A stretch of DNA of 64,000 nt from Edolisoma coerulescens (taxonomy: Eukaryota; Chordata; Aves; Passeriformes; Campephagidae). The stretch lies in assembly GCA_013397115.1 (NCBI GenBank), contig VWZW01004375.1, positions 339,913-403,912 on the forward strand, in the 5' to 3' direction. Every line of letters starts with the position of its first letter. Positions within the stretch are counted from its first letter, which is position 1. Position numbers and translations under genes: made by a program. Positions 25,015 to 37,389 of the stretch are shown here, piece by piece. A model generated the notes under the pieces. That model was not told where the DNA came from. It was given only the letters and a program-made list of their open reading frames with translations, and searched no databases.

Positions 25015-27283
25015 AAGAAAAGGAAGTGGAGTGGTGGGCTTGGTCTACCTTCTTTGCTGGTGTAAATGTCTGGAAATCAGACTTACCTGGATGTCAGAAG
25101 GCAGATTACTGCTATTATAGTAGATTGTTAGCAGCTCAGGTTTTCACTCTTAAAACCAGGAGAGTCTGAGATAATGGAAAGAGAAGTCAGTGGAGCTCTT
25201 GCAAGCCTTGCTAGTGCAGAATCTTCCTGGATGTTTTTAGTTATGAATCAACTTCATCTTGGTTTCTAATGAATGATTTGGAAGCTAGTGCCCATTTGTG
25301 AGAAGCACTTTTATACTGATAGTATTGTCATGTGTTGTTAGTCTCATAATTTATTTCTGTGTTTGGCTAGCTACTCTCAGGCTAGCCTCTAAAGTCTAAA
25401 ATTGAACATAAATTCTATACCACCTGTGGTGTTAAATACCAATTTTAATGCAGGGTTTTATTGTATTTGGCTGTGACTGAACAGAAACTAAAGAATACAG
25501 GCAGCATTAAGAGCCTCTTTAGAATTTCAGCCAGTCCCCTCATTCTGACTAGGGACATCATGAGAAACTGGAAGTGGGATAAGTGAATGGGGCTGGTTAG
25601 GGGAGTTTGAGGGCTCCTTTTCTTGCCATCTTCAATTCCTTGAAACTTTCATTAAATTATGGATAAACTCTCAATAAGAACAAAAGAGTAAAAGAATGAC
25701 AGCTGAATTTTTAGACTGTGATGACCTAAAAAATAGCTTTGCAGACATAAAGAAACATAAAGGATTGAAATGTACGACTGTAGACATCCAGACGTTATAC
25801 TGTCATTATTCAGATTCAGCTTCTGATATTCACGTTCATGAATAGCCCATTTTAGTGACATTACTGGGACAAAATCCTTATGGGTGTAATTCCTGTTACT
25901 TCACTAACATCAGTTAAAGTCAGCATCTCTACACAGATTTGAATTTGCTTGATGAATTTTGTGAGGTTTGTGTTATACATGCAACAAGATGTGTCTGCTG
26001 TCACCGTACGGGTGTGTATTGGAATCTGGTGGCAAGTACTGTCAGCTCTGTGGGGAGAAGGCTGCACAGTGCAAACAGAGTAGAGCTTGACCAAGCAGCA
26101 AAGGACTCCATGAGGTATCCTCTGTGGGGAGGAGTGGGAAGGGAGTTTGTGAGTAGAGAGTGTTGCAGAACAGCAGCGAAGGACTCCAGGGAACAGGTAC
26201 TCAGAAAAGCACTGAATGCCTAAAAGCAACTCAGCAAATACCCTTCTATGAATTTGAAAGGGACTGTGAGCACCAGACAAGTAGCATTATTAATATGGCT
26301 TGTTCAGCAAGCTAACATGAAGCTAAGTGAGGCAGTATGAAACAGTTAACAAACCACTGCAAAAATGAGAGGTTTCTTGCAGTTGGAAAGCATGAAACTC
26401 TGCAACTACGGTATTAGTTTTCTGTGAGGGGCCAAAACAAAGGGGGAACACTTGAAACACATAGATTTGAAATTTAGAAGTTGCACAGGTAATTTGGAAT
26501 CCTTAATTCAGAAACAGATTGTAATGGGCATCAGAGACCCAAACTGTGAACAGAGATGTTTGAATCTTCGGAGTTAACCTTAGAAAAACAGTAAGGATGG
26601 AGGAGGCCACAGCACAGAGGCAGACCAGACTGCAGACACTGGAAGGAAAACCAAGGAGATGATCCCCTGAATCGGGGCCACAACCTATCACAAGCCCATG
26701 GGAGCACAGGAGGCAGAGCAAAACCAGTGACTCCAAGGGGAGATGTGCCAGCGTGCACAGAGCTCTCTTTAAATGCTGCCCCAGCACACTGAGCTATCTG
26801 CATGTGATGGCTTTCAGCCGGCTGTGTGAAATGATTTGGTAGCCTTAGCTGAGTCCCACCACAGAAATGCCAAGCTTCTTAAGCTGCTTAACAGGCTTGG
26901 CGAAGAGGATAATGATTAACCATTTATTAAAGTCAGCCCCTCCAGGTCAGAATGAGGGATATTGGTAGTGAGAAAGCTCATGCTGCTCTTGCCTTCCCAG
27001 TGCCTTTTATGCAGATAGAGGACTTTAGCCTTTGGGGATACAGTCAGTGGTATTAAATTTACTTAAAAGTATGAAGTGCCTTCATTTCAGCGCTGAATAC
27101 CACTGTGGGCCATTGTAAACTTCCCCCGTGCAGTCTGAATCTCCTTAAAGGCAGACATGCACTGGTTTCTCAGAAAAGCTCTACTGAGAGCATGCAGTGT
27201 ACATGTCAACTTAATTAAATGAATTTGTTTAAAATATGATCGATGATGTGTGAAATTATATAATTATTCCATAAAGACACTTT

Positions 27284-27309
27284 GTTAATTAATTAATATT
27301 TTAATTAAC
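27284..27309. repeat. AT-rich inverted repeat, 9-bp arms
   Basis: GTTAATTAA at 27284-27292 pairs with TTAATTAAC at 27301-27309 across an 8-base loop. The arms are themselves runs of homeodomain-type TTAATTAA. It may be a DNA hairpin or simply a cluster of binding-site words. Confidence 0.7.
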
Positions 27310-27440
27310 GAGTAATTGGAAACTCTTTACGTTACTACCTTTTTTGAAGGACATGAATGTGTCTTTACCTCATATTCACTGATTAGACCAAAAAAAACTT
27401 TTTTTAAAAGAAGGTATTAAACTAGGAGCCCAGGAGATTT

Positions 27441-27458
27441 AAAAAAAAAAAAAAAAAA
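27441..27458. repeat. A18 homopolymer run
   Basis: A run of 18 A followed by an A-rich tail. No retrocopied gene or LINE 3' end precedes it, so it is not evidence for a processed pseudogene. Confidence 0.9.
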
Positions 27459-30400
27459 TAGAAAGAAAAAAATGGCACAAGATGACAGCTATGTCCCAGT
27501 TTGCCATAGGAAGGGATTCGGCTGCCCTTTAAAATCTTCGCTTTCAATCAGCCTTCAGTTTTTCTAATATCCTTCGTGTCTCTTATTCTGGAAAAGTGAT
27601 TGTCTCTCTGGGAGTTTTGCCTTGAAATGTCTCTCTGGAAAAAGAACTTGGAACAAAGTGCTGTGGACTAGTTGTTGTTTGAGAGAGGCTGGTATTAGCA
27701 GTTTGTCAGAGCTAGACATAAATCCCTCTTTTTCCCTCATAATAATTTTCCTCCAGTATCGTTCAGTTTACCTGTTTATTTTGAAGACTATCCATATTAA
27801 CAAACCCAGACTCCCTATTACTCTGCCAGAACAGCACACCAATCCCCAGACCACTTTTTGTAACTGCTGGTGTGGAATAAATGAAAAGAAATGACTGGAA
27901 ACCGAGAGAGAAATGGCTGTGGCCCTTATCTTGCCCCTGGAAATTCATATATAATTCACACTGAAGCCAATAGGCTAGGAAGGGCAAATTTGAGGCCTGT
28001 CTGTGAAAAATTATCAAGGGCCTACGAATTAAGGCCCTGATTTTGCAAACTTGCGCAATTAAATGTGAATGCCTTCTGTGAAGGCCAGTGGAAAGGGTGC
28101 TGCTTGTAGGTCTAAACTGAGCTCTCAAACATGCTTTTGTTTGAAGCTTTGGGATGTAGACAAATATGAACCGGGGAATTCTGGACAGTAGGTAGTTATT
28201 CTGCATGTTTTGATCTTCTGCTTTCCTGGCAAAATTAAACTGATAACTTTCTGCGGCTGTTAACCACTCTGCAGCTGCCTGCTGCTCCTGGATGCATCAA
28301 GAGCTAGTAAGTGTTGTTTGACTGTGACTGTCAAAACCACCGTGTTGGTGGTTTTTGATTTCTAACCTGTCCTGCAGTACCACACCCACTGTAGACCTGG
28401 AAGGTCCTAAGAGAAATCGTAAGTTCATCACAGTGACAGCACTTTAGTGTGTGACATAAGAGGATTACATGAGGCTAGCACAGAAAGAACAAGGAGCACC
28501 ATAACTAGCATAGGAATGAGTAAAATCCAAGTAACTCAGGAGTAGATTACAGCACATCTAGGAATGGCAAAGGACCCAGTGTGCATCTGTTTGCACAGGA
28601 AAACTTACACAGCTTTTCAGTGATTCATAGATTTTTTTAAAACAAAATCTGAGATTTAAAATATTTTTCGAATTCCTAATTGCAAAACTGAGCTCACTGT
28701 GTTATATTCTCATAGAAAAGCTACCCTTATTTGTCTTTAAATCCAACAGTGAATCACAAGCCATGCCTGACTTATTCATGTGTGACATGTCAGGTGCATG
28801 AGAGCTTACATCACATGCTATGCCGATGCATAAAATTTTTAAGCCTGTCCTTGACAACTGAACAATTCAGCAACCTGGACACAAGCTGCAAGGATCAAAA
28901 AGTAGGACAAAATTACAACTGTTTATATGGCTTTGCACAATGCCATGGCAATGCTTTTTGCAAGAAGAAATATTTACTGAGAGTAAACACAGTTTAGAAT
29001 GAGATTTAGTGTCTGTGTCTTCTCTGCAGAGATCCACACACAGAACACTGGGTTTAATGCTGCTTGAAGAGCCTGAGCTTTTTCCTTGTTGAATTCTCTG
29101 TTTTTTGAACGTACAGGAACATTTGGGGTAAGAGAAAGTGCCCATGACATGAAGAAATACTTGCATAAGCAAAAGGGAAATTTAATGTGAGTTCTACTTC
29201 TCTTTTTTTGCCGTGCTGCAGATTGTTTGACAAGAGTGATACCAATTAGTGCCAACGATAGCATAGTTTATGATACTGACATCTGTCCAAGAGAAACTGG
29301 CCCAAAAACATCAAACTTATTTTGCAGATGTCACTGAATAATCATTAGGTGGTTATAATTTTCAGTTGCCCATTGGGGAAAGGTTCCAGCATATTAAATG
29401 GTTGAAGTTTCTGAATTTCAAAAATATTGCAGTGAGAATTTTCACTTGAGACAGCAAGCTGAGGGTTTGCAATCCATCTTTCGCTTCCTTGCAAAGCATA
29501 GGAGCAGAGGGAAGGGTCTTTTCAGCAAGGCTGGAGAAAGTCTGAAATATTTGTGGGGTTTTGTGTTCTGACTGGATTTACAGGTCCAAATTTATCTTGG
29601 GGCTAGTTGCACTGGCATCTCTGAAGTCGTGCTTGTTTATCTCCACGCTGAATTTGCATCAACCAAAAAATTATCATTGGGTAATGGACATTTTATTACA
29701 TTCAGGAGCTAGGTGAATGTTGGGATGATTTTAGCTGCTATCTGTTTCCTGTATTTTTATATCATCTGCAAACATTCAAACTTGCAAAACTGAAAATACA
29801 AACCTCCATCTATAAGAACTCACCTAAATAAATGGCTTGCTTTTTTTCTTCTCCCAGGAATGTTATCAAGAGACAGGGTTCAGTGGAAGCTGTAGCCACA
29901 GAGCAGCTCTGGTCATTGAGCGTCCCATTTAAGTGAATAAAAATGAAGTTAGTTGTCACTGGACATTCATGTGGCTTGCATTTAGAGATCCAAAGATATC
30001 CTAAGTTATACTGGGGGCTGTATATCTTTATATATCCTTTTGGGTTTTTTGTTTAACTCCAGAATTATCTCCCCAAGAGAGAACATCTCTCACAATTTCC
30101 AGATAAAGCCTTAAATTTGGAAGGGACAAGTCCATGCAATAGTCATATCGGACTCAAACTAAGAGATGAGTCTGAATAAATCTAAGCTGCTATTTTGTGT
30201 ACTTCTAGATTCCTCAGCCTCTTCCTGGCAGTGATAAAGGGATTTGGATTCCTTTCTGTGTAAATCCAGGAGGAGGACAGCGAAAGCCTTGATGGAAAGT
30301 CTTGTCCCTTCTCACACCCCAGTATAGAATTTACACCTTCTTACGCATCAGCTCTGAAATTAATCCTCTTGGTCTAACTGAATCTGAAATAGTCTAACAT

Positions 30401-31094
30401 GGAATAATTTACATGGATGAGGGTCTGAAAGAGATGTGTAGCAAGAAAGACAGCAATCAGAAGGATATAAGAAGACAGAAACTGAAGTAAGGGGTAGTTT
30501 ATTTATAATTCAGATTCACTTAGATTTGTATGTGAATTTGGCGCTTACTCTCTGGGGGACAAAGCAAGACCTCATTGTTATTTCCTGTTGCTAGATGAGA
30601 GATATAACCATATCAATATTTTTTAATTCATATGTACCTGGTTTTAGAAGGAATTATGAAATAGATTTGATTCTTCTTTTATTTTTGAGTTGCATGCTGG
30701 GAAAACAATGCACTCATGTAGATACGAACAGAAATCATTGCTGCCTGTTAATACAAATTAGGAAATATGTTTTCAAATCTTAATATAATTTCTAGAGGAA
30801 GAAGCCTCTTGACTTGAATGGTAAAGGTCTGAAAATGGTCAGACAGAGTCATAGAGCTAAGTGGGGATCCCAATTACAGATTAGCAGTAATGCAAATGTT
30901 GCTGCAGAGGGACCACTCAGCTTCTGCAGCTCAGGAGCTGTGTCTGTGCCTAGAGCACAGGCACAGAAAACCTCCCTTCCATTATTGTTTTTAATTATCT
31001 GCACACTGACAGAGCTGGAATACCTGCTGCACACTGAGGCCCTTTGTGCAAGCCCATCAGCAGAGACTATGCAGCCAAAGCCCGTATTTTTTGC

Positions 31095-31099
31095 CTTCT
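31095..31099. repeat. Target-site duplication, left copy (CTTCT)
   Basis: CTTCT abuts the first base of the LTR at 31100 and matches 31983-31987 directly after the LTR. A 5-bp duplication is typical of ERVL-like integrases. Confidence 0.75.
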
Positions 31100-31982
31100 T
31101 GTCTCGGTTTGAAAGACAGGTGTCTGCTAAGGAAGGCAGGAGCCTCCCTTGGAATGGAGAATGAAACCCCCTTTCCCTCTGAATTATTATAATTTTGGAA
31201 TTAAGGGCTTTCAGGCAAAGATATAAGGAAGAGGAATAACAGTTCTTTACTTATATATATATATATATAAACAACAAGGCAACCAACAATAACTGTGGCA
31301 GTAACAACAAAACAGAACCAGTAACCCAGTGCCAGCCTCTCTCGGCCGCAGGCACCTTCCCCTTCCGCGCAGTGACGCTCACAGCAGGCAGGGGTGTTGG
31401 TGGCTCCCGGTGCGCAGGGTGGGTGCGATGGGTCCTTTCGGCTGCAGGGGGGCTCCGGAGCGAGCTCGGGGAACACGCGGTGATGGCAGCTCTCCTGTCC
31501 GGGGGAGGATGGAAGAAAAGCTTCACAAAGCCCCGGACAGCCGATTCCGATGTCCAGCCAGACCCTCGGGAACAGCAGGCGTGCAGTGAAGGCTCACAGG
31601 AGCACAGCCCAGGAGCAGCGAGGCAGGGCAGCCGCGGCCCAACTTTTAGCTGGGCAGGGAAAAGCAGCCTTGGGGTCCCGGCGATTTTCTCTGAGGCACG
31701 GTGGTGGGAAAAAGCCGGAGAAAAGCCGGACTCCGCAGTGGTGGGTTCTCCCCCAGAAGCGAGTGTGGCCTCTCTCTCTCCCCCCAAACGCCCAGAGAAC
31801 CCCGCGCCAGGCTCCGCACCCCACCTCAAGTAAAAAAAGAGGCAGCTCGCAGACCCTCCCTTCCTGTGGCCAGGTCCTTTTGTCTGTCTTAAGTACTCAG
31901 TGATTTGTCTCCTAGCTGCCTACATGGGAAAAATTCTTTAAGAGAAAAGGAAAACAAAAGGGTAAGTCCTAAAACCCAAACA
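31100..31982 (-). mobile_element. Solo LTR of an avian endogenous retrovirus with clean target-site duplication
   Basis: An 883-bp LTR with imperfect inverted ends (starts TGTCTCGG, ends CCCAAACA) and a perfect CTTCT duplication on both sides. The left part matches an LTR type I recall from songbird genomes (GTCTCGGTTTGAAAGACAGG at 31101). Transcription would run on the minus strand. On that strand an AGTAAA polyadenylation-like word lies near 31244-31249, and the remaining roughly 145 bp would be U5. The region 31330-31850 is strongly GC- and CpG-rich and would be the U3/R side. A TA microsatellite sits inside. The open frames here (up to 192 codons, minus) are by-products of the GC-rich LTR, not genes. 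No gag, pol or env sequence is present. Confidence 0.82.
31252..31269. repeat. TA microsatellite inside the LTR
   Basis: A pure alternating TA tract of about 18 bp just inside the presumed U5/R side of the minus-strand LTR. It probably varies in length between individuals. Confidence 0.85.
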
Positions 31983-31987
31983 CTTCT
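31983..31987. repeat. Target-site duplication, right copy (CTTCT)
   Basis: It matches 31095-31099 exactly and starts immediately after the terminal CA of the LTR. Confidence 0.75.
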
Positions 31988-34900
31988 GCAGGTCTATCAG
32001 CGGAATTTTGCTTTCGTTCCTTTCTTTCTATTTACTCCTTATCTTCACTGGCTATTTCCCTGCTCCACTGAACACACACAACAGATGCAGCCTGATGTGG
32101 TGACACCGGGTTCAGCTATCCAGCTGTGATCCTGAAGTTCTCAGTGCAGCTGTAAGACCCTGTGTTACTGTGAGGAAGTAAGGATGCGCTGCACAAGGGT
32201 GGCCTTGGAGCACAGATGCCTTGGTGATGAGCAGTGTGTGTCTAGCCCCCTCCTTCTTCATAAAGGAGCTTGCAGGCTTGGACAAAGAACAAGAAGCTGA
32301 CAAGCTCTTCATTAAGCTCAGGAAAGAGGTGTTAGTCTATTCTCTGGTCTTCTCATATGTTAGACTTACGTTCAGCGTCCCCTTGTTCTTGTTGCTTATC
32401 CCTGTGGTTTTCCCGTGTACTTAGCAGGCATGATATACCTTCAAGGGAGGGCAAAGCAACCAGGAAAACAAAGAGGAAGAGCTGGCAAAGGGAAGTTCAC
32501 TCTCTTGTAGACAACCACTGAAACTAATCCCCTCTGAGGAAATACTGCCAAAGTTATATTCCGAGTTGCGTTTCCAACAAGAGGCTGCATAGTTTGAGAC
32601 CATGTGAAAACATAAAATACTGCTGGTGTATCTTTGATTTGGACCTACTTGGTCATGTGCTGGAAATGCTGTGCCTGTAGCACTGGGAGAATAAAAGGGA
32701 CTGACTGAGCAATCTGTGTGTCCTGGGGCTGAAGAGTCCAGGCCAAAGCATATGAACAGATGAGCACAGGCAAAATGAAAACCCGCCGAGCAACAGTGAG
32801 GAGTGAGAACTGGAACCAGTCAGAAACAAGGAAGTGCAAGGAAACTTGGCCCAGGTTTTTTGACCTCTTGGCAGTGCTGAGCTGTTCTAACATGGTAGGA
32901 AAGAGGCAGAAACAAGGTAGCTCAGCCCTTCTTCACATGAGCACCTTTTGCCCGTTGCAGAGTCTTTGCTTCCAACTCAGTCTCATTGTGAGTAGTCTGA
33001 GGAATGATTAATTGCAAAGCATGCAGGCAACTTCTGATGGATGCTCTTGAGGTATCAGGGCTTGTGATAATGCAGATCCTCCTTGTTCACCTTACCTGCT
33101 TTCCTGACGGCTCTGTGCCAAAGATTCATGTGGCAGCAAATTTCTACCTGTTGTAGACACATGAAGGATGACTTGTATATATGAGGGCATAAGGTACCCT
33201 TTTGTCAACAGAGAAGCAGGCAGATGAAAGCAAGAGTACAGCCTGGAAAAAGCTGTGTGGGTGAGGATGGGGCGAAGTAGCAAAGTTGGTTAAAGCTGGT
33301 CTGGGGAATGAGAACTGACTGCACAAATGCATCAGCAGGAGGATAGATGCTTACAAAGAGTGTGTCCATTCAGAAGTGAGGAGGAGGAGGAAAGGAGTGA
33401 TGAGGAAAGTCATAGCAACACTATACTTCATTTAAAATAAAGGAAGAGTGGAAAGTAGTACAGATCTCAGGAAGATAACTCTTTGAAAGCATCGAGGGGA
33501 TAGCAGGAAGAAATGCAAATCAGCTGGCCTACATCATATGTATCCACATAAAGGCAATAAAGGGACAAACTTAGTGAATTGCTAATCGCTGTTGCTCAGA
33601 AATCACTGAGAGCTGCACCTCCGGAGGGCAAGGGAGGGGGAGAAGCGAAGGTGAAATTCCACCCTGAGCCTGACAGGGCTGAGCAATTAAAGCCCAGTCA
33701 ATCCAGGAGCAGTCCTCTGGGAAATAACGCAGCAAGTGAACGGAGCAAAGAAAAATCTTTCAGAAAAAAGGAAATGATGAATGGTGGCGGGTGGCCTGGT
33801 GCAGCTCTTCTCAAGGTGATAGGAGCAGTGCAAAGTGAATTCCTGAAAGTTAAGCTTTGAACCCTGTGTTGTGGTTCGGGTCTCCATGTTCTCTGGGCAA
33901 TTCAGAAGGGCAGTGTAGGGGGAAGCTTTACGTGGATATATCTGGAAGGCACTTCTAGTTTTTGTTGTGAGAAGGGAGTCCTGTGGAGGGAAGGCACATT
34001 CTATTTGGGAGTTCATAAGATGTTTAAACATCAATAGTACTAAATATCATAATTAAATATACAGTGTAAACTCATACCAGTAGCACTGTGCCATTTAGGG
34101 TCTAAATGAATACAGGCAAAAAAGGAACACAGAATTCAGGGGACAAAACAAATGGTAAGGATTTAAAATGTATTTTAATTTCCTACCGTAGTTAACCCAT
34201 TTTTCAAGTGTTTGCCTCATGTTATTTCATCCCAAAACATCTGCTTTACACAGCAAGGGCTATGTTTTTAATTGGAATCTTCCTCTAAGTAACCCAAGGT
34301 TTCTGCCCTGAGCCCCAGAAACCTTACCAGCTTAAACAGTGCCAAAATCTGGGATGTCTCTGCAGGGCATTTAAGTTTTGTCAGGGTTTTGCCAAAATTC
34401 TTTTACTGAAATACTGAATTCTGGTTATCTGTGACTGAGAATATATTGATAGTTAGACCTATACCACAGTAAGAATTGGATATGACTGGAAATAGGTGTC
34501 AGGTTTGGTTTTAAGCTGGATCAGGTTTTGGAACAGGATTTGGTCTTACTTGTACCATTGCATACATGCTGGTCCCAGCAAGAGGGATGAAGAAGGTACT
34601 GTGGAGGGGACAGGGTATTATTGCCCCAATGGCAGCAGCAAGGACCCGTGGTTACCACTGTGTGAAGTGCATTCAGGATTCTTCATGCTGATGAGTCAGA
34701 CAGGCCAGACAACAATTTCAGTTTGCTTGTCTTTCATTTTTGCTCTTGCAGGGTTTTAGCGGGATTTTTTTCTGGGAAGCGAGGGGAGGTAGGGGAAAAG
34801 GAAGGGGAGCTGGAATTTTTTAGGCATTTTTAAATTTTTTGTCCATCAGTGTGGCTCTGAATGGCTGCGATTCGAATGCAGTGATACAGCAAATGTAACA

Positions 34901-37389
34901 AAGAAAGAAATACTAGGAAAGCTGGATAGCTGGAAAATAACAGCGGGGAAAGTAATAAAAACAAGGATCAGACTGGAAAAAGAATGCAAAATACTTGATG
35001 TTAGGACAGAGTGCTTGGGAAGGGTGGAAAGGCACAGAGAGCTGAGAGATTTCCAGCAGGTGTTAAGCCTGATGCACACATCCTTTGCACAACAGCGAGT
35101 GGCTAGGCAGAGAGAATACAAAGAAGCATGACTGACATAAGCACAGTCACCATGCCAATGAGCACAAGTGGCTGTATATATTAATAGGCCAGAGGGAAGA
35201 TGTGAATGCAACAGGAGTGCAGGCTACTGAAGGTGAGCTCTATCATCAACCATATGTGGAAGTAGGGTGAGAAATTGACATCTGATTGCACTGCTCACTC
35301 TCTCTGGGGAAAGAGGGTTGTTCAGGTATTTTGGAAATGTGCCTCCCAAAGACAGCCCAGGTATTCTGAGGTTGGAGCAGGGGATGGTGGTGGTGGGACT
35401 AGGTAATTTGCAGCTAACAGTGCAAAAATACCCAGCAGAGCTGAGCCTGTGCAGCAGCTGGGGACAGATGTTATGTCATCAGCATGGCCTTTATTGGCTG
35501 GGGTTAGAGAGCAGCCTGCAGCCAATGACTCCAAAAACTCTTGCTGCTCTCCAGGGCACAATAGCAGGGAGCTACCCCCACCCCTGCTGAACAGACCTGG
35601 GCTGCTGTGGCCCCTGGAGGGGCTGAGACCAGACAACCAGTCTCAGCTCATATGACACAGCTCAGGATTCCAGGATTTAAACTCCCTGCTTTGTATTTTC
35701 ACTTATTTCTAAAGCATAGGAACAGATAGGAATGCACTCCCTATTTCCTGTCCTTGATCCGAATGCCTGGGTACCCTTCCCCATCTCTCTGCCAGTGTAG
35801 CTGCTCTCTTTCTGTGGATTACCCTGGCCCTGTCACCCTCTCAGTGTGTTAATCACCAAGCACGGTAAAGATGCAAATGGCCTGGGATGTTTTAACACTG
35901 GGGACAGCTATTCTCCTTGCTGATTGACAGCTGGGCCTCCACTGGCACATTGGTTTTCATGGTATGAGCGTGAATGGATATGTAGATAAACAGTGCAGCT
36001 TTCATAAACGTTTTGGGAGCTATTGTGTGTCTCTGTGCATGTACCCACACATGGGCTTCTTGCTCCATGTGGGAGACCACTCTGCTCTCTGAATGCAGAT
36101 GGGTTCTGCTTTAACCGTGGCTCTTCATTTATTGCCGTGGCTTCTCATCGCTTCCCTCCGGCATTAGAGCCGCCTTCCACAGAATTGGCTCTTGCTCCAT
36201 AAGCAGACCCCAGTTTTGTGCTCCATGCCTGTGCCATTTCTTTGCTTTGCAGAATATTGGCAAGCCATTTGCCTATTGAGTTTCTATTTGAAGCACCTCA
36301 CCTAATTTAATCTTTTTTTATTCAGTCCTTCTACCTGCCAGTGGCTGCTCCTGGTTGAGAAACGTCTGCCTCCTAGGTTTTTTTTTTTTCCCCAGTCAGG
36401 TTTCCAGCCCTTTTATTTCCTTGCGAAAGGCTCTCCACTGTGTTTGCACACATATTACGTAGCACCTGGTGGCTGTAGCAAATCTGACAGGTGCAAATGA
36501 GAAAACTAAATAGTTTCTGAGACATTTAAGAGCAAACCCAGCAATTTTGTCCTCTTTTAATATTTGTGTTTCTTTGAGGGAATTCCTTTCTTTGGTTACA
36601 AACACCTGAAGAAGTCCTTGGCTGAATTTTTAGTTGTTCCTTTTTTAGCAGGTTTCTACAGGTCTTTGTGATTCCTATCTTCATTCTCTTTTCCTTGTAG
36701 AGATGGATTAGGAAAACTTGCAGGAATGTGCTAAAATGCATGCAAAAAAAAAAAAAAGTTGTGATATATGCTAGCATAATAGCAAGTAGTGAAGAGGGAA
36801 TTTAGTAGGCTGGAGGAGTTTTCTAAAGCCCTACTCAACATTTAATTTTATGATTCTTAATGACAAATGGTGATTGTGAATATTCATGAATTTTTCCCTG
36901 GGTTAATGTCATAACCTTTGCAGTAAAAAGGCTGTTTTCACCGGTAATAACTACCTTTCAATTTATTTATGCTTGTTTTTTTCTTTTTTTACAGAAATAG
37001 ACCCCAAATTAACATTCAAAATGCAAGAAAGTAATTTTGCATGTTTGTTTGCTGGGGGGAGGGGACAATATATTTTATAAGTCTTACCATGTCGTGTCTT
37101 TATTGAGACAATGCAGTTCTTTACCTTCAAACTCTTGAATTTTTATCTCAGCATTTTTAGAGTGCTGGAAAAGATGTCTCAATTCAGCTTTATTGAAGAG
37201 ACGACTCAGTGTGTAGTGTGAAGGATTTGTTTGTCTTTTTAAGCATGAAGAATTTGCCTGTCTTTGTTTTTTTCCCCAGTTATTCTAAGCATTCATTTAG
37301 TATTTGATCAGTAATTACCTTATATCCTTTCCCCTGGACAGTATTCCCTCTTCTCCTTCCTTTTTCCTGCCTATGATTATATTTGGTGC
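31988..37389. other. Noncoding DNA
   Basis: No gene or repeat family was recognised. Small low-complexity spots include a GAG-rich patch near 33378-33393, a T-run at about 36378-36389 and an A-run near 36744-36758. Frames up to 121 codons occur on both strands without family features. Strong pyrimidine tracts ending in AG near 36994 and 37278 look like acceptors but have no supported exon after them. Confidence 0.5.

Larger units (their letters stand above)
25015..31094. other. Noncoding DNA
   Basis: No gene or known repeat was recognised. Notable spots are an AT-rich block at 27190-27320 with tandem TTAAT words, an A18 run at 27441-27458, and a 9-bp-arm hairpin near 28336-28355. A strong acceptor followed by a short frame and AATAAA lies at 29858-29941. 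The 139- and 147-codon minus frames (25861-26280 and 27763-28206) have no recognisable motif. Confidence 0.5.

Noticed and set aside
27441..27458. A18 run as a possible retrocopy tail
   Set aside because: No gene-like sequence, LINE 3' end or flanking duplication precedes it.
31251..31829. 192-codon minus frame and several plus frames in GC-rich DNA
   Set aside because: They lie wholly inside the solo LTR, where GC richness removes stop codons. No gag, pol or env features are present.
33092..33283. Minus-strand frame ending at a CAG|GTAAGG donor-like site
   Set aside because: Acceptor-like words are only moderate, no partner exon in phase was found, and the peptide is unremarkable.
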